Part shown: positions 1 to 7,025 of the stretch, in pieces | Layout of the letters: every line of letters begins with the position of its first letter | How positions within the stretch are numbered: position 1 is the first letter of the stretch | Source: JAAYZQ01 sp034428935 | GTDB lineage: Bacteria; Chloroflexota; Anaerolineae; JAAYZQ01 | Reading direction: 5' to 3' | Length of the DNA stretch: 22,692 nucleotides | Assembly: GCA_034428935.1 (NCBI GenBank) | Contig: DAOUHB010000201.1 | Coordinates: 1 to 22,692, forward strand | Translations under genes and position numbers: made by a program | The notes under the pieces: model-generated | The model's input: only the letters and a program-made list of their open reading frames with translations | Databases searched by the model: none | What the model was told of the DNA's origin: nothing

Positions 1-160
1 TGAAGTCGCGGCCCACCTGGTCCATGCCGGCGATGAGGCCGCCCTGCAGGACCTCGCTGGGCTTGTGGCCCTGGTCGAGGGCCTTTTGCACCAGGCCGGC
101 CACCGCTTCGTCTTCGCCCTCGTACAGGTTCGACGCGATCTGCTGTAGAATGTCTGCCAT
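1..160 (-). CDS. Corrinoid (B12-binding) methyltransferase protein, N-terminal fragment
   Basis: The gene is cut by the window edge; only the first 53 codons are visible. The peptide starts MADILQQIASNLYEGED, continues with VAGLVQKALDQGHKPSEVL, and then has GGLIAGMDQVGRDF. This is the usual helical cap (B12-binding-2) of corrinoid proteins that carry a methyl group between a substrate methyltransferase and a second methyltransferase, as in the methylamine, methanol and betaine systems. The cobalamin-binding DxHxxG domain would lie outside the window, so the cofactor claim rests on the cap alone. The ATG is preceded by GGAGGA and lies 2 bases after the stop codon of the IclR-family gene, so the two are almost certainly cotranscribed. 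The substrate cannot be told from this fragment. Confidence 0.8.
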   Translation of the reverse strand, partial: MADILQQIASNLYEGEDEAVAGLVQKALDQGHKPSEVLQGGLIAGMDQVGRDF

Positions 161-162
161 TG

Positions 163-990
163 TCATTCCTCCATCCTTTGTGTGTTTTTGTCGGGCTGCT
201 GATAGCCCAGGAGTTGTGAAATATCGCCTGCGACCTGGACGAGGCGGTCGGACAGGTGGGGCAGCATCTCGGGTGTGACGCGGTAGGCCGGGCCGGCGGC
301 GCTGATGGCGGCCACCACCTGGCCGCTGTGATCGTAGATGGGCGTCGCCACGGCGTTTAGCCCTTCTTCCAGCTCTTCCAGCGCCAGGCCATATCCCTGC
401 TGCCGCACGACCGCCAGCTCTTGCAGGAAGCGGTCGCGATCGGTGATGGTCGCCGGTGTAAAGGCCCGCAGTTGGGCGGGCAGTGCTTCGCGCAAAAAAT
501 CGGGCGATAGCGAGGCCAGGAGCACCTTGCCCGCCGCCGTGGCGTGGGACGACATGCGCCGCCCCACCCGGCCGATGTCCTTCACCTGGCGGGCCGGGGG
601 CACGAACTGCTCCAGGTTGACGACCTGAACGCTCTGCCCCGAGCCCGGGGTGGGCACGTCCAGGACGACCAGGTTGACCGATTCGCGGACCTCGGTGGAC
701 AGGTCTTTCAGGAAGGGACGGGCCACGCGCTGCACGTCCAGGAAGCCGACGACCTGGGCGGCGAGGACGAGGATCTCGACGCCGAGGCGGTAGCGCTGGG
801 TGTAGGGGTCGCGGTCCAGGAGTCCGCCGCGTTCGAGGGTGGCCATGAGGCGAGAGATCGTGCTCTTGTGCAGCCCGAGTTCGCGGCTCAGCTCGCCTAC
901 GCCGCGCTCCGGTTGGGCCACGCTGAACGACTTCAGAATGGCGATGGCGCGCTCCAGGGACTGCACCCCCGGACTCCCTCGGTCCGCCAC
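163..990 (-). CDS. IclR-family transcriptional regulator
   Basis: The product is 275 aa from a GTG at 990. An N-terminal winged helix-turn-helix (VGELSRELGLHKSTISRLMA, then LERGGLLDRD) is followed by an IclR effector-binding domain with features typical of the family, including HATAAGKVLLA and the GLALEELEEGLNAVA segment. I chose the GTG at 990 because an AGGAGAG ribosome binding site lies just upstream. A GTG at 1032 in the same frame has no such site and would place a candidate operator inside the coding region. IclR proteins are usually dimeric regulators of small-molecule catabolism. The corrinoid gene directly downstream suggests control of a methyl-transfer pathway; that is inference. 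The ligand is unknown. Confidence 0.92.
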   Translation of the reverse strand: MADRGSPGVQSLERAIAILKSFSVAQPERGVGELSRELGLHKSTISRLMATLERGGLLDRDPYTQRYRLGVEILVLAAQVVGFLDVQRVARPFLKDLSTEVRESVNLVVLDVPTPGSGQSVQVVNLEQFVPPARQVKDIGRVGRRMSSHATAAGKVLLASLSPDFLREALPAQLRAFTPATITDRDRFLQELAVVRQQGYGLALEELEEGLNAVATPIYDHSGQVVAAISAAGPAYRVTPEMLPHLSDRLVQVAGDISQLLGYQQPDKNTQRMEE

Positions 991-1025
991 GCTCTCTCCT
1001 CTCCTGTCTTGCTGTCCCGCAATAC

Positions 1026-1038
1026 GCAACACGGTTGC
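1026..1038. promoter_or_regulatory. Candidate IclR-type operator
   Basis: The inverted repeat GCAAC-ACG-GTTGC lies just downstream of the predicted transcription start of the IclR-family gene and upstream of its ribosome binding site. A short palindrome here would allow autorepression, which is common in this family. The palindrome is seen; the binding is inferred. Confidence 0.4.
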
Positions 1039-1051
1039 AAATTACGAGACC

Positions 1052-1080
1052 AGTATACAGCGGTTCTCCTCCCCTGTCAA
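1052..1080 (-). promoter_or_regulatory. Sigma70-type promoter of the iclR/corrinoid operon
   Basis: On the minus strand, TTGACA (1080-1075) is separated by 17 bases from TATACT (1057-1052). The -35 is a perfect match and the -10 matches five of six positions. Transcription would start near 1045, about 55 bases before the GTG start. This is one of the best promoter matches in the window. Confidence 0.7.
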
Positions 1081-1108
1081 GCCCGTGCACGGCCTGGGTA
1101 TGTTGTTG

Positions 1109-1269
1109 AAAGCCGGTCCTGCTGCCCGGGACCGCCGAGCGCCTGCTCGGCACTTCTCTCTACACGCAACTTGCCGGCCCAGTGCTCGGCAACCCCAGCG
1201 GCAAAGCCGGTCCTGTTGCCCGGGAGCGCCGAGCGCCTGCTCGGCATTTCTCGGCAACCCCAGCGGCAG
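1109..1269. repeat. REP-like hairpin repeat, two copies plus a shared flank
   Basis: A 48-base unit at 1109-1156 recurs at 1203-1250 with only a few mismatches. Each copy carries the stem-loop GCCGAGC-GCCT-GCTCGGC (1134-1151 and 1228-1245). A second block, CTCGGCAACCCCAGCGGCA, also occurs twice (1185-1203 and 1250-1268). The elements lie between two minus-strand transcription units and have no convincing reading frame. They resemble REP-type intergenic elements; no transposase is visible nearby. The rest of the 991-1375 gap holds only the promoter, operator and terminator listed separately. Confidence 0.6.
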
Positions 1270-1305
1270 TCAAGAGACAAGGCAACAGCCGGACGGCGTG
1301 GGCGA

Positions 1306-1345
1306 CAAAACAACATAGGGGGCGCACGGCCGTGCGCCCCCTATG
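1306..1345 (-). terminator. Rho-independent terminator of ftsH
   Basis: A perfect 32-base palindrome (1314-1345, centred on CACGG/CCGTG) is followed on the minus strand by TTGTTTTG. It lies about 30 bases after the ftsH stop codon and fits an intrinsic terminator for that gene. Confidence 0.8.
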
Positions 1346-1375
1346 GATGGGAATGCTCCTGTTGTTCTGGCGGGC

Positions 1376-3181
1376 TCAGGCCACCAGCGCCTCAAAGTCG
1401 CGCCGCTCCAGGGTCTCGACCTCGATGAGGCGCGTCGCCAGTTGGTCCAGCTTGTCGCGATAGGTAATGAGGATACCCCGGGCCCGCTCGTAGGCGTGCT
1501 CGACGATGCGCCGCACCTCCTGGTCGATCTCTTCGGCCACGTGGTCGCTGTAGTTGCGCTGCTCGGCTATCTCGCGGCCCAGGAACACCAGCTCGTCGCG
1601 GTCGCCAAAGGTCAAGGGGCCCAGGAGCGGGCTCATGCCGTAGGTGGTGACCATCTTTCGCGCCAGCTTGGTCGCCTTCTCCAGGTCGTCGCTGGCCCCG
1701 GTCCACTTGTCGCCAAAGACCAGCTCCTCGGCCGCCCGCCCGGCGAGCATGCCGGCGATGTCGTCCTCGAACTTGTCCTGGGTGTGTAGGTAGCGGTCCT
1801 TTTCGGGCATCGACATGGTGTAGCCCAGGCTCATCCCGCGGGCCACGATGGACACCTTGTGCACCGGGTCGGTGTTGGGCAGCTTGGTCTGCACCAGGGC
1901 ATGCCCCGCCTCGTGGTAGGCCAACACCCGCTTTTCGTCTGCGGTGATAAGCCGGCTCTTGCGCTCCGGCCCGGCGATGACCCGCTCCACCGCTTCCTGG
2001 AACTCGGACATGCCGATGGACTTCTTGTTGCGCCGGGCGGCCAGGATGGCCGCCTCGTTCACCAGGTTCTCGATGTCGGCCCCCACAAAGCCAGGTGTCC
2101 CCTGGGCCAGCACGTCCAGGTCGACGTCGCGGGCCAGGGGCTTGCCGCGGGCGTGGACGTCCAGGATGCCACGGCGCCCCTTGATGTCGGGCCGGTCCAG
2201 GACCACGCGGCGATCAAATCGCCCGGGGCGCAACAGCGCCGGGTCGAGGATGTCGGGCCGGTTGGTGGCGGCGATGACAATGATGTTCGTGTCGGTGCTA
2301 AAGCCGTCCATCTCGACCAGGATCTGGTTCAGGGTCTGCTCTCGCTCGTCGTGGGAGCCGCCCAGCCCCGCCCCGCGGTGCCGGCCGACGGCATCCACCT
2401 CGTCCACAAAGATGATGCACGGCGAGTTGCGCCGCGCCTGCTCGAACAGGTCGCGCACCCGGGCGGCGCCGACGCCCACAAACATCTCGACGAACTCGGA
2501 GCCCGAGATGGAGAAAAAGGGCACGCCGGCCTCGCCCGAGACTGCCTTGGCGAGCAGGGTCTTGCCCGTGCCGGGCGGTCCCATCAGCACCACCCCCTTG
2601 GGAATGCGCGCTCCCAGCGAGATGAACTTTTGCGGCTCTTTCAGAAACTCGACGACCTCGGCCAGCTCCTGCTTGGCCTCTTCGACGCCGGCCACGTCGT
2701 CGAACGTGACCGTTGGCTTTTCGCCGGTAAACATCCGCGCCCGGCTCTTGCCGAAGGAAAGCGCCTGGTTGTTCGTTCCCTGCGCCTGGCGCATCAGGAA
2801 GAGAAAGAGAACGGCCAAAAAGATGAACGGCAGGAAGCTGCCCAGGGCTACCAGCCAGTCTCCCCACGGGCTCGGCGGCTCCACCTGGATGTCCACGTTG
2901 GCCAGCTCTGTTTCGCCTGCCCCCAGCAGCAGCAGAGCCTGCGTCAGCTCGGTGTTGCTCTCCTTGCGAGAGGCGATCACTTCACCATCGGTGAAGGTGA
3001 TCTCTACATCGTCTTCCTCGACGAGGATGGACTCCACCCTGCCCGCGTTGACCGCCGTCACCAGTTGGGAGAGGGGTATTTCTTCGAGGCTGCCATTCAT
3101 CGGGAAGAGACCAAAGATAAGAACGACAGCCGCGAGAAAGATAAAGACATAGACGAGTGCACCCCGCCAATTTGTACCCAC
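1376..3181 (-). CDS. ftsH: ATP-dependent zinc metalloprotease FtsH
   Basis: The product is 601 aa, close to the usual bacterial FtsH length. FtsH is a membrane-anchored hexameric AAA+ protease that extracts and degrades damaged membrane proteins and short-lived regulators. Visible features are a first membrane segment (residues about 9-27), a short extracytoplasmic domain, a second membrane segment (WLVALGSFLPFIFLAVLF), Walker A GPPGTGKT (201-208), Walker B IIFVDEVDAVG, a second region of homology with AATNRPDILDPALLRPGRFD, and the zinc-binding HEAGH (423-427). I chose the GTG at 3181 because GGAGG lies 7 bases upstream and the protein then begins just before the first membrane segment; an in-frame upstream extension has no such support. 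It is the only gene between two terminators, so it appears to be transcribed alone. Confidence 0.98.
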   Translation of the reverse strand: MGTNWRGALVYVFIFLAAVVLIFGLFPMNGSLEEIPLSQLVTAVNAGRVESILVEEDDVEITFTDGEVIASRKESNTELTQALLLLGAGETELANVDIQVEPPSPWGDWLVALGSFLPFIFLAVLFLFLMRQAQGTNNQALSFGKSRARMFTGEKPTVTFDDVAGVEEAKQELAEVVEFLKEPQKFISLGARIPKGVVLMGPPGTGKTLLAKAVSGEAGVPFFSISGSEFVEMFVGVGAARVRDLFEQARRNSPCIIFVDEVDAVGRHRGAGLGGSHDEREQTLNQILVEMDGFSTDTNIIVIAATNRPDILDPALLRPGRFDRRVVLDRPDIKGRRGILDVHARGKPLARDVDLDVLAQGTPGFVGADIENLVNEAAILAARRNKKSIGMSEFQEAVERVIAGPERKSRLITADEKRVLAYHEAGHALVQTKLPNTDPVHKVSIVARGMSLGYTMSMPEKDRYLHTQDKFEDDIAGMLAGRAAEELVFGDKWTGASDDLEKATKLARKMVTTYGMSPLLGPLTFGDRDELVFLGREIAEQRNYSDHVAEEIDQEVRRIVEHAYERARGILITYRDKLDQLATRLIEVETLERRDFEALVA

Positions 3182-3285
3182 TTCGATCCTCCAAAAGCAG
3201 TTGACCCTGTCTATAATAAACCAGGTTGTCGGAAAAACCCGTAATCTTGACTCCAAACCGCCCGGCAAACGCCGGATAGCACCCT

Positions 3286-3294
3286 ATTATAACA
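3286..3294 (-). promoter_or_regulatory. Extended -10 promoter for ftsH
   Basis: The minus strand reads TGTTATAAT here, a consensus extended -10 element. The -35 region (TTGGAG near 3314) is weak and overlaps the loop of the upstream terminator. The resulting leader would be about 100 bases. A second A/T-rich box, TATTAT at 3218-3213, lies closer to the gene but has no visible -35. Confidence 0.55.
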
Positions 3295-3327
3295 GAAAAG
3301 AGCCCGGGCTCCAATTCCGAGCCCGGG
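3292..3327 (-). terminator. Rho-independent terminator upstream of ftsH
   Basis: A 9-bp stem, CCCGGGCTC (3303-3311) against GAGCCCGGG (3319-3327), has a 7-base loop and is followed on the minus strand by CTCTTTTCTGTT. It closes either the pseudokinase transcript or the short transcript predicted from 3433-3410. Confidence 0.75.
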
Positions 3328-3403
3328 AGCGTTCCGGAATCATACCCGGTGGGGGATAGGGCGTCGTATCCCGATTGAACAGCACTGTGCTGGGGAAAGC
3401 GTC
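3292..3403 (-). ncRNA. Possible small RNA of about 110 nt
   Basis: A strong minus-strand promoter (TTGACG, 17 bases, TATTAT) would start transcription near 3403, and an intrinsic terminator ends at about 3292. Between them lies a further short hairpin, CAGCAC-A-GTGCTG. The first part overlaps the 3' end of the pseudokinase gene. I recognise no known RNA family. It could equally be an attenuated leader for ftsH. The call rests on promoter-terminator geometry only. Confidence 0.3.
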
Positions 3404-4683
3404 ACGGACATAATAGCATAGACGTGCCCGGGCGTCAAGTTGCGCGGGCTTTTGGCTTGCGCGTTCCCGGCCTGGACGAAAGCCGACCCGGGTACCCCAT
3501 CACTCGCCGGCAGCTCATCCGGCTCCCACCGGCCCTCCTGGGCAGGGGTGGGCTGGGCCGGCGGGGCCGTGTAGCGGCGATGGACGCTGCGCCACAGGGG
3601 GATCAGGCCCAGCACGGCGACGAGGGCCAGGAGGATGAGCAGAACCGTGATCAAGTTGGCCAGGCCCGGGCTCTTTTCTTCCCGCTCCTCCTCCGGCATC
3701 AAGAAGCCTGGCCGCGCCAGGGGCGCGGCGTCGTCGATCTGGGCCGGGGGCGGCGGGACCACGATCCGGTCGCGCGTGGTACGCGGGGCGGGCACAGCGG
3801 GCGCCGGCGGCAGCAACGTCTCGGCCCACAGCCCGCGCAGGACGTGGGCCATCTGGCCCGCATTCCGATAGCGGTTGGCCGGCTCCTTGTCGAGTGCCCT
3901 GGCGACCACCTCCGCCAGGCGCGGCGAGATGCCGGGCACCAGGATCTCGAGGGACGGCGGCTCCTGCCGCGCGTGCCGCAGGGCCACCATCGCGGCATCG
4001 CCGCCCCGGAAGGGGGGACGCCCCGCCAGCATGGCGTAGAGCAGCGAGGCGACGACGTACACGTCGGACGAGGCGCGAGCATCGGCCCCGACCGCCTGCT
4101 CGGGCGTGAAATAGGGACTGCGGCCCCAGGCCTGCCCGCCGTGCGCCTCCCCTCCCCGCAGCGCGGGCAGCAGGCCGATGTCGACCACGGAAACCGTCCA
4201 CTCCGGGTCCCGGGCGCCGGGTGGGGTCTCCTCGCCGGCCACGACGCTGTGGGGCGAAAGGCTGCCGTGGACCAGCCCGGCCCTGTGTAATGGCGCCAGG
4301 GTCTCGCACAGGCGCAGGGCGATTTCGAGGGCCAGCCGCGGCTCCAGGGGCGCGCCGCGGGCCAGGAGCTGGGCCAGGCTTGGGTGGGCCAGGGTGGGCC
4401 GCACCAGGAAGGGCCGCCCGGCGATGATTCCGGCGTGCTCGTAGGGCACCAGCCCCGGCTGGTCCAGGCCCGACACGGTCTCTTGCAGGGCGATGAGGCG
4501 CCGCAGTGCCTCCGAGCCGGGGAGCCGTCCGGGAGGCAGCACCAGGACCGTCACCGGCCGGTCGTCGACCGTGTCGTAGGCTTCGTGCGCCGCGCCGACG
4601 TCTTGCATCACGCCGGGCGAGGCCAGGCGATAGCGGCCTGCCAACACCGTCCCGGGTTCCAGGAACGCCTCTTGGCCAGTCAT
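3340..4683 (-). CDS. Membrane-anchored Ser/Thr protein kinase-like protein, probable pseudokinase
   Basis: The product is 447 aa from the ATG at 4683. Residues about 14-285 have the layout of a Hanks-type kinase. Retained features include YFTPEQAVG (activation-segment PE), SSDVYVVASLLYAMLAGRPPF (helix F) and DIG in place of DFG (168-170). The catalytic loop reads HGSLSPHS where active kinases have HRDLKPEN, so the catalytic Asp, the loop Lys and the metal-binding Asn are all replaced. The beta-3 lysine is also missing (VTVLVLPP), and the glycine-rich loop is degenerate. A single membrane segment (about 342-364) follows a Pro-rich linker, leaving a short outer tail. The last 30 or so residues are unlike the rest and overlap a promoter. 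I infer a signalling scaffold rather than an active kinase; ligand and partners are unknown. Confidence 0.85.
   Translation of the reverse strand: MTGQEAFLEPGTVLAGRYRLASPGVMQDVGAAHEAYDTVDDRPVTVLVLPPGRLPGSEALRRLIALQETVSGLDQPGLVPYEHAGIIAGRPFLVRPTLAHPSLAQLLARGAPLEPRLALEIALRLCETLAPLHRAGLVHGSLSPHSVVAGEETPPGARDPEWTVSVVDIGLLPALRGGEAHGGQAWGRSPYFTPEQAVGADARASSDVYVVASLLYAMLAGRPPFRGGDAAMVALRHARQEPPSLEILVPGISPRLAEVVARALDKEPANRYRNAGQMAHVLRGLWAETLLPPAPAVPAPRTTRDRIVVPPPPAQIDDAAPLARPGFLMPEEEREEKSPGLANLITVLLILLALVAVLGLIPLWRSVHRRYTAPPAQPTPAQEGRWEPDELPASDGVPGSAFVQAGNAQAKSPRNLTPGHVYAIMSVTLSPAQCCSIGIRRPIPHRV
3410..3438 (-). promoter_or_regulatory. Promoter inside the 3' end of the pseudokinase gene
   Basis: On the minus strand, TTGACG (3438-3433) is separated by exactly 17 bases from TATTAT (3415-3410), which has a TG at the extended position (TGCTATTAT). 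Five of six positions match in each hexamer. It points toward ftsH, with a terminator about 100 bases downstream. Confidence 0.5.
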
Positions 4684-4689
4684 GGTCAA

Positions 4690-4718
4690 ATTGTACTACA
4701 ACTCGCGACTCGTGACAA
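4690..4718 (-). promoter_or_regulatory. Promoter of the pseudokinase gene, predicted leaderless start
   Basis: TTGTCA (4718-4713) is separated by 17 bases from TACAAT (4695-4690) on the minus strand. The ATG at 4683 begins 6 bases after the -10 box, which is where transcription should start. No Shine-Dalgarno sequence is visible. The mRNA is therefore probably leaderless. Confidence 0.55.
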
Positions 4719-4724
4719 ACAGGA

Positions 4725-4754
4725 TTGGCCGAAGGTGGCAAGGTTTGGTATAAT
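4725..4754 (+). promoter_or_regulatory. Extended -10 promoter of the diacylglycerol kinase-family gene
   Basis: TTGGCC (4725-4730) is separated by 18 bases from TATAAT (4749-4754), and the extended element reads TGGTATAAT. The leader to the ATG at 4789 would be about 28 bases. It faces away from the pseudokinase promoter, and the two -35 boxes are only 6 bases apart. Confidence 0.65.
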
Positions 4755-4788
4755 CGATCACGCTGGAGCAAATTGTGCAGGACGACGA

Positions 4789-5718
4789 ATGCGCTGCAAG
4801 CTGATCGTAAATCCACAGTCGGGTCCCTGGGACGTGCGCTCCGAGTTGGCAGCCGTGCTCAACCATCTCGACAACCACGGTTGGAAGACGTCGCTTCACA
4901 ATACCGAGCAGCCGGGTGAGGCGACCGCTCTGGCCAGGCAGGCGGTCCACGAGAAGGCCGACGCGGTGCTGGTCGTTGGGGGCGATGGGACCATCAACGA
5001 GGTCGTGAACGGGCTGGCCAAGAGCCCGGTGGCCCTGGGCGTGCTGCCCGGAGGGACGGGCAACGTCTGGGCCAAGGCGCTGGGCCTTCCCACGCGCTCT
5101 CCGCTGCATCTCATGCCCCTCCTGGACTCGGTTCGCGCCCTGGTGCCCGGCACCACTCGGCGCATCGACCTCGGCACGGCCAACGGGCGTTACTTCTTGC
5201 AGTGGACCGGCCTGGGGCTGGACGCCGAGGTGACCTATGCCATGGAGCCCCGCACGCGCCGCCAGCGCCGCCTGGGCATCGTGGCCTATCTCGTCGCCGG
5301 CGTGACCACGGCGACCCACATGGCCGGCACCCGGACCCGCATCTGGATCGACGACCAGCGCGTCTATCGCCGCTCCATCCTCGTCGTGGTGAGCAACTCG
5401 CGAATCTACAGCGCCGGCCTGACCATGGCCACCGACGCGCGCCTGGACGATGGCCTCCTCGACGTGGACGTCTTTGCCGGAACCGGCTTTGGCGACTCGA
5501 TGCGAACCGCCCTGGGGGTCATCACCGGCCTGCACGTCCGCGATCCCCGCCACAGCGTCTACCGCGGGCGCTCCATCCAGGTCGAGAGCGACAGGCCCCT
5601 GGCCGTGCACGTCGACGGCGAGCCCTTTGGCACCACGCCCCTCCACTGCCAGGTGGTCCCCAAGGGCCTGACGGTGCTCCTCCCCCGCCACCCCCGCGCG
5701 GAGCTCTTTGCCGACTAG
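4789..5718 (+). CDS. Diacylglycerol kinase-family lipid kinase
   Basis: This 309-aa protein is the only gene I call on the plus strand. It belongs to the DAGK/YegS/DgkB fold: an N-terminal nucleotide-binding domain with VVGGDGTINEVVNGL (GGDGT at 64-68) and LPGGTGNVWAKALGL (87-92 in the PGGTGN part), then a beta-rich C-terminal domain containing DGLLDVDVF and a VHVDGEPFG segment typical of the family. Members phosphorylate diacylglycerol, sphingoid bases or related lipids using ATP; the substrate cannot be told here. The length is normal. The ATG at 4789 starts MRCKLIVNPQSG, the usual beginning for the family, with only a weak GGA ribosome binding site. It is divergent from the pseudokinase, so the two may share control. 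Confidence 0.92.
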   Translation: MRCKLIVNPQSGPWDVRSELAAVLNHLDNHGWKTSLHNTEQPGEATALARQAVHEKADAVLVVGGDGTINEVVNGLAKSPVALGVLPGGTGNVWAKALGLPTRSPLHLMPLLDSVRALVPGTTRRIDLGTANGRYFLQWTGLGLDAEVTYAMEPRTRRQRRLGIVAYLVAGVTTATHMAGTRTRIWIDDQRVYRRSILVVVSNSRIYSAGLTMATDARLDDGLLDVDVFAGTGFGDSMRTALGVITGLHVRDPRHSVYRGRSIQVESDRPLAVHVDGEPFGTTPLHCQVVPKGLTVLLPRHPRAELFAD

Positions 5719-5774
5719 CAGCCGGAAAAGACCTCCACACCTGGAGCCGCTCCCACCTGGGCGATGCCAGGGGC

Positions 5775-5814
5775 AAAAACAACGGGCGGGTGGCACCACC
5801 GACGTGTGCCACCC
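5775..5814 (-). terminator. Rho-independent terminator of the substrate-binding protein operon
   Basis: A 9-bp stem, GGGTGGCAC (5788-5796) against GTGCCACCC (5806-5814), is followed on the minus strand by TTGTTTTTG after a short GC spacer. It lies 35 bases beyond the stop of the LivJ-like gene. It may also slow plus-strand transcription from the lipid kinase gene. Confidence 0.7.
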
Positions 5815-5848
5815 ACCACGCGCAAGAGGGTGTATTCGCGCCCCGACT

Positions 5849-7000
5849 TCAGGGGTAGACCTGCACCCAACCGCCGTCTTGTACCTGGAAGATATAGATC
5901 TTGGGTTCTTCCAGGTCGCCCTCGGCGTCAAAGCTCAACGCGCCAATGGGCGTCTCAAAGTTTGACAGGCCACGGATGGCATCGGCCACCTGCGCCGCGT
6001 CCAGGCTGGCCGCCTGGCGCACGCCCTCGGCCAGCACCTGCAGCGCGGCAAAGCCGTTGATGCTGTAGGTGTCGGGGTTGCGGTATTCGACCGCCTGGTA
6101 TTCCTTGATCCAGGTCGCGTCCACCGCCGCCTGGGGCTGCGGGCCAAAGGCCGAGACGTACATGCCCTCGGCGGCAGTGCCCGCCTCGTCGATTGTCGCC
6201 GCCAGGAAGGCGCCGTCGGTCGCCAGGAATGGCACGCTCAGGCCGGCTTCCACCAGCTCCAGTCGCAGGTACGGCGTCTCCACCTCGTAGCCGCCGTAAA
6301 AGACGGCGTCGGGGTTGGCGGCCACGATCTGCGGGATCTCGTTGGCAAAGGTCGACTGCTCCACGGCGACCTGCAAGCTGATGACCACTTCGGCGCCCAG
6401 GGCCTGCAGCTCGCTCGCCATCAACTGGCCCAGTCCCTGGCCATAGGGATCGTCGTTAAAGATCACGGCCACCCGCCTGGCCCCCACCTGCTCCACCAGG
6501 AATTGGGCGTCCACGCGCGCCTGCGTCGTGTCGTTGGCGTTCACCCGGAAAAAGTTGTCGTAGCCCTTTTGCGTCAGGCTTACCTCGCTGGCCGTGGGCG
6601 TGATGATGACCAGCGGCAGGTCCTTGTAGACCTCCATGGCCGCCAGCGTCTGGCCGCTGTTCAGGTGGCCGATGACACCCAACACCCTTTCGCCCTGGCC
6701 CACTGCCTGCTCGATCTGGGCGGCCACGTCGAGGGCCACGTCCGAGTCGGATTGGTCGTCCAACCCCTTGACCGTGACGCTGTAGCCCAACAGGCCCCCT
6801 GCCCGATTGATCTTGGCCGCGGCCAGTCGCGCGCCGCCCAGCACGGTCTGCCCGCCGTTGGCCTGAAAGCCCGACAGGGGCGCCGCCACGTACACGACGA
6901 CCTCGCCCTTGGTCGGCTCTTGCACGCCGCCACAGGCCGAGAGAAACAAACTTGCCATCAGCACCAGCAGCAGCACTGCCGGTCTCGCACTGCTCTTCAT
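5849..7000 (-). CDS. Branched-chain amino acid-type substrate-binding lipoprotein
   Basis: The product is 383 aa. The N-terminus MKSSARPAVLLLVLMASLFLSAC has a clear lipobox (LSAC, Cys23), so the mature protein should be lipid-anchored outside the membrane. The body is a type I periplasmic-binding fold (Peripla_BP_6/LivJ-like), with an opening strand VYVAAPLSG, then GGARLAAAKINRAGGLLG and FNDDPYGQGLGQ. Family members bind branched-chain amino acids, amides, urea or aromatic acids and feed an ABC importer. The start at 7000 follows GAGGTGA and places the signal peptide at the N-terminus. It lies 25 bases after the coiled-coil gene and ends the operon. No permease or ATPase gene is present, so it may sense ligands or work with a distant transporter. 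Confidence 0.93.
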   Translation of the reverse strand: MKSSARPAVLLLVLMASLFLSACGGVQEPTKGEVVVYVAAPLSGFQANGGQTVLGGARLAAAKINRAGGLLGYSVTVKGLDDQSDSDVALDVAAQIEQAVGQGERVLGVIGHLNSGQTLAAMEVYKDLPLVIITPTASEVSLTQKGYDNFFRVNANDTTQARVDAQFLVEQVGARRVAVIFNDDPYGQGLGQLMASELQALGAEVVISLQVAVEQSTFANEIPQIVAANPDAVFYGGYEVETPYLRLELVEAGLSVPFLATDGAFLAATIDEAGTAAEGMYVSAFGPQPQAAVDATWIKEYQAVEYRNPDTYSINGFAALQVLAEGVRQAASLDAAQVADAIRGLSNFETPIGALSFDAEGDLEEPKIYIFQVQDGGWVQVYP

Positions 7001-7025
7001 CGCTTTCACCTCGATAAGCCCCCTG

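Noticed and set aside
1042..1316. Short overlapping frames in the repeat-bearing gap
   Set aside because: They arise from the GC-rich hairpin repeats. Neither has a ribosome binding site, and the composition is Arg/Gly/Ala-rich.
4384..4788. N-terminal extension of the lipid kinase upstream of 4789
   Set aside because: It would cross the promoter and the divergent pseudokinase gene. The family normally begins at the KLIVNPQSG strand.
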